64,000 bases of DNA, taken from Gammaproteobacteria bacterium (GTDB taxonomy: Bacteria > Pseudomonadota > Gammaproteobacteria > Competibacterales > Competibacteraceae). Shown piece by piece: positions 16,944 through 26,882 of this stretch; position 1 is the first letter of the stretch; the number at the start of each line of letters is the position of its first letter. Below the pieces are notes generated by a model that did no database searches, was not told where the DNA came from, and worked only from the letters and a program-made list of their open reading frames with translations. Position numbers and translations under genes: made by a program. The stretch spans positions 744,001 to 808,000 of the forward strand of contig JACKNC010000002.1 of assembly GCA_024235095.1 (NCBI GenBank), in the 5' to 3' direction.

Positions 16944-17178
16944 ATTCCAATCTGTTCGCCCACGCGGGGCGCGGCCTTCCCCGCTGATGGAGCGCCGCGA
17001 GGATGATCCGCTTAATCCGCGCGCCCACGCGGGGCGCGACGCCAGACTGGGCCGCCCTGGACGGTCACGGTGCAGGTTTCAATCCGTGCGCCCACGCGGG
17101 GCGCGACCCAAAGAACAAAAACTTGGACGCACACACATCCCTGATTGTTTCAATCCGCGCGCCCACGCGGGGCGCGAC
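16944..17178 (-). CRISPR. Remnant type I-C-like CRISPR array, four repeats
   Basis: Repeats of 32 bases lie at 16944-16975 (degenerate), 17009-17040 (degenerate first six bases), 17076-17107 and 17147-17178. The core reads ATCCGCGCGCCCACGCGGGG, with GTTTCA before it and CGCGAC after it. Spacers are 33, 35 and 39 bases. The repeat has the stem and GTTTCAATCC end typical of type I-C arrays, which are transcribed toward the GGATTGAAAC end, here on the minus strand. Repeat decay at the low-coordinate side then marks the old distal end. The leader side runs directly into cas4 sequence, so leader, cas1 and cas2 are gone. Confidence 0.88.
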
Positions 17179-17367
17179 TTCAGCAAACAGGCATCACAAC
17201 GCCTAGGTTCATAATCGGCGGCCGGCGTTTGGCCTTCCTCAATCATCCGGCGGATGTGCTGAACCGTTTCGATGGTCAAAGCCCGCAGACCTGTATCGAA
17301 AGCCACGATTCGACGCCGGCGGGTTTTGCCATAAAAGAGCGCGCCCTCCGGAATCCGAGTATCCAGC
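17179..17367 (-). pseudogene. cas4: cas4 fragment (type I-C)
   Basis: On the minus strand the 63 codons read LDTRIPEGALFYGKTRRRR, IVAFDTGLRALTIETVQHI, then EPRRCDACLL, matching the C-terminal half of Cas4, a RecB-like nuclease with an iron-sulfur cluster (CDAC would be two of its cysteines). The frame then runs straight into the CRISPR repeat at 17178, losing the last cysteine segment. The upstream side is cut by the IS21-family element at 17368. It is a non-functional relic of the adaptation module. Confidence 0.75.
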
Positions 17368-17555
17368 TGCGTATTTCATGGGATGACGGCAGGTCGTTTC
17401 ACGGGATGACGGCAGGTCGTTTCACGGGATGACGGCAGGTCGTTTCACGGAAGGCGGCAGGCCATTACACGGAAGGCGGCGGGTTGTTTCGCCAATGAGC
17501 AGCGACGCAGGTTAACAACTTGTAGGCTGGTTCCTTTTTTTCCGAGGAGGAACTC

Positions 17556-18830
17556 ATGCCGACTGAGAGGTTATCCATGCGCAAGATTCAAGAAGTGCTT
17601 CGTTTGCAGGCGGCGGGCCATAGCCAACCACAAATTGCCCGGAGTTGCGGGATCGGCCGTAGCACGGTCGGAGAGTATCTGCAACGCGCCCGACGAGCGG
17701 GCCTGGGTTGGCCCCTGCCCAAGGGCATGATGGCCGATGAATTGGAACGACGGTTGTTTCCGCCGCGCCCCGCCGCTGGGTCTGCGGATCGCGGAAAACC
17801 GGATTGGGCCACCGTCCACCAGGAATTACGCCGCCCCGGCGTCACCTTGTGGCTCTTGTGGGAAGAGTACAAAGCCACGCATCCCCAGGGCTATCAATAC
17901 ACCTGGTTCTGCCAGCAGTATCGGGCTTGGGTGGCGCATACCGATGTGGTGATGCGCCAGACCCATCGGGCCGGTGAGAAGGTGTTTGTGGACTACGCCG
18001 GTCCCACCGTGCCCATCGTGGGACCGCATCACGGGTGAACTCCGCCAGGCCCAAGTGTTTGTTGCGGTGCTGGGCGCCAGCAATTACACCTATGTGGAGG
18101 CGACCTGGACCCAAGGACTGGATGACTGGCTCATGGCGCATGTCCGGGCCTTTGCATTTTTCGGCGGTGTCCCGGAAATTGTGGTTCCAGATAATTTGAA
18201 AACCGGCGTCCAGACGCCGCACCGCTATGAGCCCGACCTCAACCCCAGTTATCTGGAGTTAGCCGCCCATTATGGCGTCGCGGTCCCCGCGCGTGTCCGA
18301 AAACCGCGTGATAAAGCCAAAGCGGAAAGTGGCGTGCTCGTGGTGGAACGCTGGATTCTGGCCCGCTTGCGCCATCGGACTCTGTTCAGTCTCGACGAAC
18401 TCAACACGGTCATCCGCGAACTGCGCGACGCCCTCAATCAGCGCGCCTTCAAAAACTCCCCGGTTCCCGTCAGCATTGGTTTGCAACGCTGGAACAACCG
18501 GCGTTGCGTCCTTACCGGCCGAACCCTACGTGTTCGCGCAATGGAAAAAAGCGCGCGTCAACATTGACTATCACATTGACATCGAGCGCCATTACTATTC
18601 GGTCCCCTACCTCCTGGTGCGCCAGGAAGTGGAGGTGCGCCTGACCGCCACCACGGTCGAGGTCTTCCATCAACGTCAGCGGGTGGCTTGTCATCGCCGC
18701 CATCCGCAGCCTGGTCGCCATACCACCGTAACCGCCCACATGCCCAAAGCCCATCGGGAGTACGCCGAATGGACGCCCGAACGGTTAGTGCGCTGGGCTC
18801 ACCAGACCGGCCCCCACACGGCGACTCTAG
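17556..18830 (+). pseudogene. istA: istA-type transposase, frameshifted and interrupted (5' part; 3' part at 21755-22040)
   Basis: It begins at ATG 17556 behind a GAGGAGG-like site with MRKIQEVLRLQAAGHSQPQIARSCGIGRSTVGEYL, an IS21 IstA helix-turn-helix. An extra base near 18021 shifts the frame before [20 protein letters not shown], and the catalytic core continues with [15 protein letters not shown] and [18 protein letters not shown] second shift lies near 18505, before [19 protein letters not shown]. The IS630-family element then cuts the gene at 18831. The tail resumes at about 21755 (ERILATRPHPQQGYRSCLGI, SYKSIESILKHGL) with further shifts. It is non-functional. Confidence 0.85.
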
Positions 18831-19324
18831 TGGGCTGACACAGAAGTTTTGACAGGTTCAGAGGTTTCTGGGTCCACCGGGGTTTCAGAAGATTTCAAGG
18901 GAGGATAGAGGCGCTTGAGTTTGACCCGGGCCAAGTCGGTGCCGAACTGCCAGTGGATTTTGGTCTGACGTAGGTTGCGTGGGCCTTGCCAAGCGGCGAT
19001 TTCCTTCCGCAAAGTTTCGAGGTTCGCAATGCGGCGATTCAAACACTGGCCGGCGAGAACAGCGAACTCACATTCCGCCATATTGAGCCAACTGCCATGC
19101 TTGGGGGTGTAATGAAATTCGAGCTTGCGGGTGATCCGGCGGGCTTCCTCTGGAGAAAAGACACTATACAAGGCCGCAGGAGTGTGGGTATTGAGGTTAT
19201 CCACGACCAACCGGATTCGCTCCGCCTTCGGAAAGTACACATCAACGAGTTGCTGCATTTGCTGGGCAAAATCGCGTTTGGTGCGCTGTTTCGTGACATT
19301 AACATGACGCCACCCGCGCAAGGG

Positions 19325-20996
19325 GTAAATGCTCATTAACTGCAGGCGGGAACAATCAAGCCGCAGCAGCTTGGCGAATCAAATCCGTGAGCGGGGGGAT
19401 CGTGTTTTGACCGGACACCCGATCGTACAGGTATTCCCAGAAGGAGAGACCGTGTTTAACGCAGGTCTTCTTGAGACTGAGGAAGGTGTCGCGACATCGT
19501 CGTCCGTCCTCGCTGCGGGTGCCGGCGCTGATCTTGCGTTTCTTCACCATATCCCGGATATCGTTCTCGCTGCGGTTGTTGTGCAGCGGTAATTCCGGGT
19601 AATCGAGCACCCGGAGCAACTCCTCCCGGTTGCGTTGGAAGCTCCGCAAAACATGGTTAAGCGGTTCACAGGCGGTGGCGGTCGCGCACAGTGTATCAAA
19701 CTGGGCATTGATGGCGGCTTTCGCTGCCTGGGTGGGTGATAAGCGGTAGGTTGCCAAGTTCCGATAGATCGTCCAGATCTGTTCTTGCACGTCATCAATG
19801 GCGACCCGATCCGCTTCGTTCAGCGGGAGAATCTGTTGCAGAGGACGTTCCGCATGCACCCAGCACAAGGCGTGGGTGAACAGGGCAAATTGCCCGGCGT
19901 CATCGCTGAGCAAGCGCAGATCCAGCGGAAACCCCTGCGCGGCCAGCCCGCCGATGAGCGCGCCTTCCGTGACGAGGGTCATCGCCCGGGGCTATCGACC
20001 CGGTTCCGCCGCAAATAGGCGGCCCACGCTTGGGGTCGGTCGCGACGATCGGGCGTTGCGCCAGCCGTTCCCGGTGGCCGGCCGCCACGCCATGGTCGGC
20101 CATGTACGCTAGGGCCTCGGCATTGATTTCATAGCGGCGCTCGGTCTGCAAGACCTCCAGGAAGTTGATGCGACTCTTGGCATCGGTGCTGGCAAAGCAG
20201 GCAAACCACTCATTACCCAAGTACGTGCAGTAGCCGTTTTGCCCCTGATGGCGGGCGCCGGTATCGTCCGTTTGGACGTAGGACGAAACAGTCAAGCCGA
20301 CTGCCTTGATTGCGTCCTTTTCCTGGTGAAAGTCGTCATAACCTTCCGTCAGCAGACGATTCAGTTGCCCCGACGAAATCTCAACCCCCATTCCCGGACT
20401 TGGGCTAGCAAGACCGGTTGGGTCACATGGGCTTGATAATATTGATGCAAAACATAAGTCACGAACTGGGGCCATAGTGCCCACCCCGCACCACGACCGG
20501 CACGGACGCCGTGACGTATTCGCCGGTAGGGAACCGCCATTGCTCCAACTCATAGCAGGTATTATGGAGTTCAATAACGACATCCTGGACGACATACCGC
20601 CGGTAGCCTTGGAACCGCGCCCCGAGCGGGAGGCCCTCCAGGATCACCCGACGGGTTTCATGAATGACGAGTTCGGCGGTCTTGGCCCGCTGGGGACCTC
20701 GACGAGGCGGTTCCTCCGTCCCGGGATTGAGCGCCGCCTTGACGGCGGCTTGCAGCGTGTTCGGCTTTAACTGCGGACGGGGGGGACCGCCCTGCAACCG
20801 CCGCAGTTCATCCTCTAAGCGTTGAATATGCGCTTGCTGCTCGCCAATCACCTGCAACAGACTCCGCACGACCGGGGTCTGGTCGCTTTCAGCGATCTCG
20901 GGTAGCGTTAGGGTGAAGGAGCGGTTTTGCATAGTGATTAGTGTAGCTTATTCAACAGCTATGTCATAGAACTACCTGCAACTAATGAGTATTTAC
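19325..20996 (-). mobile_element. IS66-family element (tnpC only), inside the IS630 transposase
   Basis: 1672 bases with inverted ends GTAAATGCTCATTAACTGCA (left) and its near-complement ending GAGTATTTAC (right). CGCAAGGG occurs on both sides (19317-19324, 20997-21004), an exact 8-base duplication typical of IS66. It encodes only a TnpC-like transposase and lacks tnpA and tnpB, like the short ISBst12-type subgroup. GTAA ends and 8-base duplications are shared with the MITEs in this window. Confidence 0.9.
19356..20932 (-). pseudogene. tnpC: IS66-family TnpC transposase, two frameshifts
   Basis: It begins at ATG 20932 with MQNRSFTLTLPEIAE and a coiled coil (LQVIGEQQAHIQRLEDELRRLQ), then the zinc-finger-like and core regions. 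The frame changes near 20450 before GVEISSGQLNRLLTEGYDDF and TVSSYVQTDDTGARHQGQNG (the DDE aspartate region). It changes again near 19990 before FALFTHALCWVHAERPLQQI and LPLHNNRSENDIRDMVKKRK, the latter containing the family glutamate. Each part is highly typical of IS66 TnpC, but no single frame encodes it. Confidence 0.87.
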
Positions 20997-22041
20997 CGCA
21001 AGGGTTGTACGAATAGAAATAAATTGGCGGTGCCTTCGCGTTTGTATTCACAGTCATAGCGCGCCGGTTGACCCGGGCGGGCGGGTTGAGGACAGCGGGT
21101 TTCGCTGGTCAATTGCACCGGACTTTCATCGAAGCACACTTGGGGGTATTGAGGATCATCGGGTTCGGCGTACAGGTCCAACACATCCTCCATATGCCAA
21201 ACATAATCGGGACTGACACTGGGAATACACCATTCTTGACGTTGCCAGGGTTTGAGGTCGTTTTTTTAAGGATGCGCCGCACACTCTCACGGGAAATGGC
21301 TTCGATGGGCCGGAGTTCCATGAAGCGGTCCGCTAACAATTGGAGAGTCCACTGACAACGGCCAGCGGGCGGGGTACTACAGGCCAAGGCGACCAGAAAG
21401 GCGGCCTGTTTGCCGGTCAAGGCCGGGGGCAAACCGACTCGTGGCCGCTCGCTTAACGCCGCCAGCAACCCTTCGTCGACAAACCGTTGACGGGTACGAT
21501 GAACGGTCGAAATCCCAAGTGAAGGCTTTGGGCAATGGCCTCATCCGTCGCCCCTTCCGCAGCCTGCAGCAACACATGGGCACGGGCAACCTTGCGCGCC
21601 GCTGCCTTGCTTTTATGAATGACCTTCAGCAGGTCTTCCCGCTCCTCTTCAGTTAGATCAACCAGATACTTGTGGGCCATGGTGATTCCTCCTGTTGATC
21701 TCAACCATAGGGCACCCACCGCTACCTGTCAAAACTTCTGTGTCAGCCCACTAGTGGAACGTATCCTGGCCACGCGGCCCCATCCTCAGCAGGGCTACCG
21801 CTCGTGCTTGGGCATCTTGCGTCTGGGCAAAGCCTATGGCGCCGACCGCTGGAGGCCGCCTGTCAGCGCGCGTTAGCCATTGGGGACTGAGTTACAAGAG
21901 CATCGAGTCGATTCTCAAGCATGGCCTGGGACCAGCAACGCCTCCCGGATGCGGGGACTTCGCCACCGCCCATCCCTTCGACCGCGACCCACGCGAACGT
22001 GCGCGGCGCACGCTATTACCAATAACCCAGGAGCCTCCGCC

Positions 22042-22796
22042 ATGCTGAAACAACCCCTTCTCGATCAACTGCACACCTTGAAACTCAGCGGCATGCGTCA
22101 GGCCTTGCACGAGCAACTCCAGATGCCCGATAGCGATCAGCTCAGCTTTACGGATCGCTTGAGTCTCCTGGTTGATCGCGAACTGACCGAACGCGCGAAT
22201 CGTCGCCTCCAGTACCGCTTACAGCAAGCCCGTTTGCCCCAGCAAGCCTGCCGGGAAGACCTGGATTACCAACATCCCCGGGGCCTGGATAAAACCCTCA
22301 TCCAGCATCTGCTCGGTGAACGCTGGCTTGTGGAGCATCTCAACTGCCTGATTACCGGCCCACCGGCGTGGGGAAAACATGGATTGCTTGTGCCTTGGCT
22401 CAGCATGCGTGTCGTCTGGGCTATACCGCGCGCTATGTCCGTTTGCCCCGCTTGCTCCCTGAACTGGCGTTGGCCCGCGCCGATGGCCGCTATCCCAAGC
22501 TGCTACGCGAGTACGCTAAAGCACACGTGTTGGTCATCGATGACTGGGGCTTAACACCGCTCACCAGCGAGGGCCGCCGTGATCTTCTGGAAATCCTCGA
22601 TGACCGGCATCACCGTCAATCCACCCTCGTGACCAGCCAGTTGCCCGTGGCAAGCTGGCACGCCTATCTGGACGAACCCACTCTGGCTGATGCCCTCCTC
22701 GATCGGCTCGTCCATAACGCCTACACCCTCAACCTGACCGGAGAATCCTTACGAAAACGTAAAACCCCCTTGACGAACTCCATCACGGAACAGTAA
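22042..22796 (+). pseudogene. istB: istB-type helper ATPase with one-base deletion
   Basis: It starts at ATG 22042 (MLKQPLLDQLHTLKLSGMRQ) and is normal up to the Walker A. There the reading GPPAWGKH shows a one-base loss near 22363: the next frame restores TGVGKTWIACALAQHACRLG. The rest is a standard IstB (VLVIDDWGLTPL Walker B, VTSQLPVASWHAYLDEPTLA, ending NSITEQ). IstB is the AAA+ target-selection partner of IstA. It is 251 codons when repaired, a normal length. Confidence 0.9.
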
Positions 22797-22910
22797 ACAC
22801 TCATCCACTGCGTCGCTGCGCTCCGACCGAGTGAAATACGCTGCCGCCTTCGACTGAACTCGCCGGCCGTCATCCCGTGAAATGGATGGCCGGCATCAGT
22901 GAAATACGCA

Positions 22911-23537
22911 TCCAGCATCTCCGGTATCATTCGGTTTCCGTAATTCGGCCAAGGCCGGCAATCCACCACGGTTGATCCGCCACCCTTCAACTTTGGCGTA
23001 GAACGCCTCGGTATCCAGAAAATCCGCATCAACCAGGCAGGAGAACAACATGCGGGTGAAGAACGCTAATTGGAAAATCGTTCGATCCTTACGGGGGCTC
23101 ATCAGCTTTGGTGGACTCTAGCGGTCAGGTAATTGAATCTCTTCCCGCCATGCCGAAAGCAGATTGGGAATGCTCGCCGCCAGTCGTTCCTTCAAGGCGC
23201 TGCGTCCGCCCGGATCGTATCCGTTGGCCAAGCCGGCATGATGTCCGGCGATGCAGTACGCCAACACACGTCCCAAGTGCAGCAGCCTGAAGTGCTCAAC
23301 GGCGACTTTAGCGCCTGCCGTGGAATGATCCATGCGGCCATAATCACCGGTCAAACGTCCCTGGAACTCGTTTGTATATTTGCCAAGATCATGCAGTAAT
23401 CCGGCAACCAGCCCCATGTCTTGAGCAGCAAAGCGTTCAGCAAAATTCGCGGTAAGCCGCCCAACGGCGTTGAGATGATCGCTGAGTAACTGCCAATCGT
23501 CTTGATTCATCGAATCTGTTGAATGTGCGTAGAACAT
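22911..23537 (-). pseudogene. cas3: cas3 N-terminal fragment (HD nuclease), type I-C
   Basis: From ATG 23537 the protein begins MFYAHSTDSMNQDDWQLLSD, as in type I-C Cas3. It shows the HD motif GLLHDLGKYTNEFQ and IAGHHAGL, metal-binding residues of the Cas3'' nuclease. A TAG at 23118-23120 stops it, but the same frame continues with [20 protein letters not shown] and YAKVEGW, typical Cas3 sequence. It is then lost near 22925, where the sequence passes into cas4 (PEMLDTRIPEG across the IS21 target). The helicase domains, cas5, cas8c and cas7 are absent. It is divergent from leuA, sharing an 86-base gap. Confidence 0.87.
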
Positions 23538-23623
23538 GAATACCTCACATAGTTTTTGAAAGCTGACAAACCCGGCAAAATCGCCATAATGGCTTTTCAA
23601 ATCCCAGTTTTGGAGAGCACCGT

Positions 23624-25159
23624 ATGAACAAACTGATTATTTTCGATACGACCCTGCGCGATGGCGAACAAAGTCCGGGCGCGTCGATGACTAAGGAAGA
23701 GAAAGTCCGCATCGCCAAGATGTTGGAGCGGATGAAGGTCGACGTCATCGAAGCGGGCTTTCCCATCGCCAGTCCCGGCGACTTTGAAGCAGTGCGAGCC
23801 GTCGCTCGGGCGGTCAGGGACAGCACGGTATGTGGTCTGGCGCGCGCTTCCGAGGTGGACATCGACCAGGCCGGAGAAGCGCTGAAAGAGGCGGCAAGTT
23901 GTCGCGTCCATACTTTCATCGCCACCTCGCCGATTCACATGAAAATGAAGCTGCGGCTGGAGCCGGATCAAGTGTTGGAACGCGCGGTTGAAGCGGTGCG
24001 CCGCGCCCGGCGCTGGACCGATGACGTGGAATTCTCCGCCGAAGACGCGGGCCGTTCGGAACTCGATTTCCTGTGCCGGATCACTGAAGCGGTGATTGAC
24101 GCCGGCGCGCGCACCATCAATATCCCTGACACGGTCGGCTACAACGTCCCCGAACAGTTCGCCCACACCATCCAGAGCCTGCTGGAACGGGTGCCGAACG
24201 CGGATAAAGCCATCTTCTCCGTACATTGCCATAACGACCTGGGCCTGGCGGTGGCTAATTCTCTGGCGGCGGTCATGGCGGGGGCGCGGCAGGTGGAATG
24301 CACCATCAACGGTCTGGGCGAGCGCGCGGGCAACGCCTCGCTGGAAGAAATCGTCATGACCGTGCGCACCCGGCGCGATGTGTTTAACCTGGAGACCGGC
24401 ATCGACACCACGCAAATCGTGCCCGCATCCCGACTGGTCGCCAACATCACCGGCTTCCCGGTGCAGCCCAACAAAGCCATCGTCGGGGCTAACGCTTTCG
24501 CCCACGAGTCCGGCATCCACCAGGACGGCGTGCTTAAACACCGCGAAACCTATGAAATCATGCGCGCCGAGGATGTCGGCTGGAGCGCCAACCGCATGGT
24601 CATGGGCAAGCATTCAGGCCGCAACGCCTTCCGCACCCGGCTGGAGGAACTGGGCGTCAATTTCGCCACGGAGGAAGAATTAAACGCCGCTTTCGCCCGC
24701 TTCAAGGAACTGGCCGACAAAAAGCACGAGATTTACGACGAGGACTTGCAAGCGCTAGTCACCGATGCCTATCTGACCGCAGAAAACGAGCGGGTGAAGT
24801 TGCTTTATCTGCGTGTTTGTTCCGAAACCGGCGAGACGCCCAAGGCGCAAGTCACTTTGTCCGTGGATGGCGAAGAGCGCAGCGCGACCGCCGAGGGTGG
24901 CGGGCCGGTGGACGCCGCATTCAAGGCCATCGAGAGCATTTTGCAAACGGGCACGGACTTATTGCTGTATTCGGTGAACAACATCACCAGCGGTACCGAT
25001 GCGCAGGGTGAAGTGACCGTGCGGGTCTCCAAGCAAGGGCGCATCCTCAATGGCCAAGGCGCGGACACCGACATCGTGATCGCTTCGGCGAAAGCCTACG
25101 TGAATGTGTTGAACAAAGTGCTGCAACCGATTGAACGGGCGCATCCGCAATTGTTGTAA
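23624..25159 (+). CDS. leuA: LeuA, 2-isopropylmalate synthase
   Basis: 511 aa from ATG 23624. It condenses acetyl-CoA with 2-oxoisovalerate, the first committed step of leucine synthesis. The TIM-barrel motifs are [17 protein letters not shown] (metal-binding aspartate), [16 protein letters not shown] (HxH metal ligands), [10 protein letters not shown] and GKHSGRNAF. The C-terminal LeuA dimer domain, the leucine feedback site, covers roughly residues 390-505 and ends [19 protein letters not shown]. The length is standard. No leader peptide or attenuator is evident in the short upstream gap. The stop codon overlaps the next start (TAATG). Confidence 0.98.
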   Translation: MNKLIIFDTTLRDGEQSPGASMTKEEKVRIAKMLERMKVDVIEAGFPIASPGDFEAVRAVARAVRDSTVCGLARASEVDIDQAGEALKEAASCRVHTFIATSPIHMKMKLRLEPDQVLERAVEAVRRARRWTDDVEFSAEDAGRSELDFLCRITEAVIDAGARTINIPDTVGYNVPEQFAHTIQSLLERVPNADKAIFSVHCHNDLGLAVANSLAAVMAGARQVECTINGLGERAGNASLEEIVMTVRTRRDVFNLETGIDTTQIVPASRLVANITGFPVQPNKAIVGANAFAHESGIHQDGVLKHRETYEIMRAEDVGWSANRMVMGKHSGRNAFRTRLEELGVNFATEEELNAAFARFKELADKKHEIYDEDLQALVTDAYLTAENERVKLLYLRVCSETGETPKAQVTLSVDGEERSATAEGGGPVDAAFKAIESILQTGTDLLLYSVNNITSGTDAQGEVTVRVSKQGRILNGQGADTDIVIASAKAYVNVLNKVLQPIERAHPQLL

Positions 25160-26106
25160 TGGCTGTAATGACTGATAAACGCCTCTACCTGGAAGCTCTG
25201 GACATTCCGTTGTGGCTGCCGCGAGCCAACCACCCCGGCGCTGCGCGCCACTCCTCCTTGACCAAAGAGGGGAATTCAGAAAATGACATTCTTCGCCCGG
25301 TGGAGGAGAGCTTGAAGACGCAGGCATCCGATGCCCCTCACCCTGTGGGAGAAGGATTGGGGGTGAGGGCGGAGACGGGCGGAGGAAACCCGGAATTGCC
25401 TCCTCCCGATGACTGGAATCCACCGATAGACGACAATTGGGAGCCGGTTTTTGAACTGGACGCCGACGATATCCCGGATGCGCCTCCTGTAATGAGCCGC
25501 GAGGCGCGCATCGCTCGGATGGACTGGGAGGAGTTGATCACCGAAACCCGCCAATGCACCGCCTGTGAATTATGCGGAACCCGCACGCAAGTCGTATTCG
25601 GCGTCGGCGATCATCAAGCCGAATGGCTGGTCATCGGCGAAGCGCCGGGAGCCGATGAAGACCGACAGGGCGAACCTTTCGTTGGACGAGCCGGCAAGCT
25701 GCTGAATCCCATGTTGTTGGCGATTGGCCTGAAACGCGAGCAGGTTTATATCGCGAATATTTTGAAATGCCGTCCGCCGGATAACCGCGAACCGACGCCG
25801 ATGGAAGCGGCGAAATGCCGCCCGTTCTTGCAACGGCAAATCGAACTGATTCGACCCCGCATTATTCTGGCGGTGGGGCGGGTCGCGGCGCAGAACCTGC
25901 TGGAAACCGACACGCAAATCGGCAAATTACGCGGTCGCGTCCATCGCTTTGGGCCGACGCGCATTCCCGTAGTGGTCACCTACCACCCGGCTTACTTGTT
26001 GCGTTCACCCCGCGAAAAACGCAAAGCTTGGGATGATCTGCGTTTAGCCCGTCGCACTCTGGCGGCTGAACCGCCTGCTCCAACCGGAAAGTTTGCCGAT
26101 TTATGA
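25159..26106 (+). CDS. Uracil-DNA glycosylase, family 4 type, with N-terminal insertion
   Basis: 315 aa from ATG 25159, overlapping the leuA stop by one base. The catalytic domain (about 120-305) has the iron-sulfur cysteines TACELC, the motif [33 protein letters not shown] and the C-terminal [20 protein letters not shown]. It removes uracil from DNA. After a family-like start ([15 protein letters not shown]), residues 23-75 look like a translated intergenic repeat: the DNA at about 25225-25380 is rich in short inverted tracts (GGCGCTGCGCGCC, CCTTGACCAAAGAGGGG, CCCTCACCC/GGGGGTGAGGG) and the peptide is low-complexity. It probably forms a disordered linker. It may be co-transcribed with rimI. 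Confidence 0.92.
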   Translation: MAVMTDKRLYLEALDIPLWLPRANHPGAARHSSLTKEGNSENDILRPVEESLKTQASDAPHPVGEGLGVRAETGGGNPELPPPDDWNPPIDDNWEPVFELDADDIPDAPPVMSREARIARMDWEELITETRQCTACELCGTRTQVVFGVGDHQAEWLVIGEAPGADEDRQGEPFVGRAGKLLNPMLLAIGLKREQVYIANILKCRPPDNREPTPMEAAKCRPFLQRQIELIRPRIILAVGRVAAQNLLETDTQIGKLRGRVHRFGPTRIPVVVTYHPAYLLRSPREKRKAWDDLRLARRTLAAEPPAPTGKFADL

Positions 26107-26588
26107 GCGCATTACCCAGGATCGCACCGCGAGAACAGGCCAGCGTCAGCCAGTTCCGCAAGATGCTCTACGCTGATTTGCGGGAAATTCTCGCGATTGA
26201 ACGACGGGCTTATGACTTTTGCTGGACCGAGACCATTTTCCGCGACTGCATCCGGGCTGACTATCACTGCCGGGTGCTGGAAGTACCGCACAGCTTCATT
26301 CAAGCCTACGGGGTCATGTCGACTGCCGCCAACGAAGCACATATCTTCAATGTGTGCGTACGCCCGGAATTGCAGAGACGCGGCCTAGCGCGGCGGATGC
26401 TCGATCATTTGCTGGAACGAGCGCACACCGTGCAAACCCAAACCGTTTTCCTGGAAGTCCGCGCTTCCAACGCCGCCGCATTGCGGCTCTACCAGTCCGC
26501 CGGTTTCTGCGAAATTGGCGTTCGGCATGGCTACTACCCTGCCGCCAAAGATCGGGAAGACGCCATCGTGATGGCCAGGGAACTCTGA
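26103..26588 (+). CDS. rimI: RimI, ribosomal protein S18 N-acetyltransferase
   Basis: 161 aa. ATG 26103 overlaps the glycosylase stop (ATGA). This GNAT-family enzyme acetylates the N-terminus of ribosomal protein S18. It shows the acetyl-CoA-binding segment VRPELQRRGLARRMLDHLL, preceded by AHIFNVCV, and the C-terminal FLEVRASNAAALRLYQSAGF and GVRHGYYPA, typical RimI features. The N-terminal part (LREILAIERRAYDFCWTE) also matches. Gene order uracil-DNA glycosylase-rimI is common in gammaproteobacteria. Confidence 0.95.
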   Translation: MSALPRIAPREQASVSQFRKMLYADLREILAIERRAYDFCWTETIFRDCIRADYHCRVLEVPHSFIQAYGVMSTAANEAHIFNVCVRPELQRRGLARRMLDHLLERAHTVQTQTVFLEVRASNAAALRLYQSAGFCEIGVRHGYYPAAKDREDAIVMAREL

Positions 26589-26630
26589 CGGATCTTCCCC
26601 AATTTATTAGGCTGAGGGGAAGACCAGTCG

Positions 26631-26759
26631 GTGATTATCCATGCGGTGGAAGAGTCGCGCCGCATCTTCGAACGGATGATGAGCTACATCATCTACCACA
26701 TCGCCATGAGCATCGACATCATGGTGTTCGTGGTGTTGGCCAGCATCGACAAGTTTCGC
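26631..26759 (+). pseudogene. Short remnant resembling a P-type ATPase membrane segment
   Basis: The plus-strand reading IIHAVEESRRIFERMMSYIIYHIAMSIDIMVFVVLASI resembles the segment after the phosphorylation domain of proton-efflux P-type ATPases (AVEEARRIFxRMxSYxIYRI). Only about 40 codons are present, with no start or end that fits, so I call it a relic. The rest of the gap up to panC (26760-26882) holds a G/C-tract stretch but no gene that I see. Confidence 0.4.
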
Positions 26760-26882
26760 TACTCATGCCGGGGCATTCCTCGAACACACCAATGCCTCCG
26801 CGCAACCCGCGTCTGGAGCGTAGCGTTTTTTCATCGTTTCCCCTCGCCCACAAGCGGGTAAGGGGGGCTTGGGGAGCGGGAC

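Larger units (their letters stand above)
18827..21680 (-). pseudogene. IS630-family transposase, split by IS66 and frameshifted
   Basis: ATG at 21680 (MAHKYLVDLTEEEREDLLK). The N-terminal helix-turn-helix region shifts frame near 21510, where copy 2 (63366) has four G and this copy three: a deletion. A second frame change at an A7C run near 21265 is shared with copy 2 and is probably programmed. The DDE core follows (EDVLDLYAEPDDPQYPQVCFDE), then the IS66 element interrupts at 20996/19325. The end of the gene (18827-19316) holds RIRLVVDNLNTHT and the glutamate-containing GSWLNMAECEFAVL. It is inactive. Confidence 0.85.
18831..21750 (-). mobile_element. IS630-family element, copy 1, inside istA and itself carrying IS66
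   Basis: The ends are inverted repeats starting TGGGCTGACACAGAAGTTTT (18831 onward, and the complement ending at 21750). CTAG flanks both sides (18827-18830, 21751-21754). Without the internal IS66 element the length is about 1240 bases. A second copy in the opposite orientation starts at 63296. The transposase stop codon TAG is completed by the flanking CTAG. Confidence 0.9.
17368..22910 (+). mobile_element. IS21-family element (defective) carrying nested IS630 and IS66 elements
   Basis: The ends read TGCGTATTTCA (17368 onward) and TGAAATACGCA (to 22910), i.e. TG...CA inverted ends. TCCAGC flanks both sides (17362-17367 and 22911-22916), a 6-base duplication. The left end has three tandem copies of GGGATGACGGCAGGTCGTTT followed by two diverged ones (17380-17490), and the right end has related units near 22850-22900, like the multiple terminal transposase sites of IS21. 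It encodes istA and istB, both frameshifted. Without the nested 2.9 kb the element would be about 2.6 kb, normal for IS21. Confidence 0.87.

Noticed and set aside
17179..17220. A fourth CRISPR spacer after the last repeat
   Set aside because: The sequence directly after the repeat is the cas4 coding strand read in reverse (CDAC region), so it is a deletion junction and not an acquired spacer.
17380..17490. Tandem GATGACGGCAGGTCGTTTCAC units as a second CRISPR array
   Set aside because: Units are contiguous without spacers and related units occur at the opposite end of the element, so they are IS21-type terminal binding repeats.
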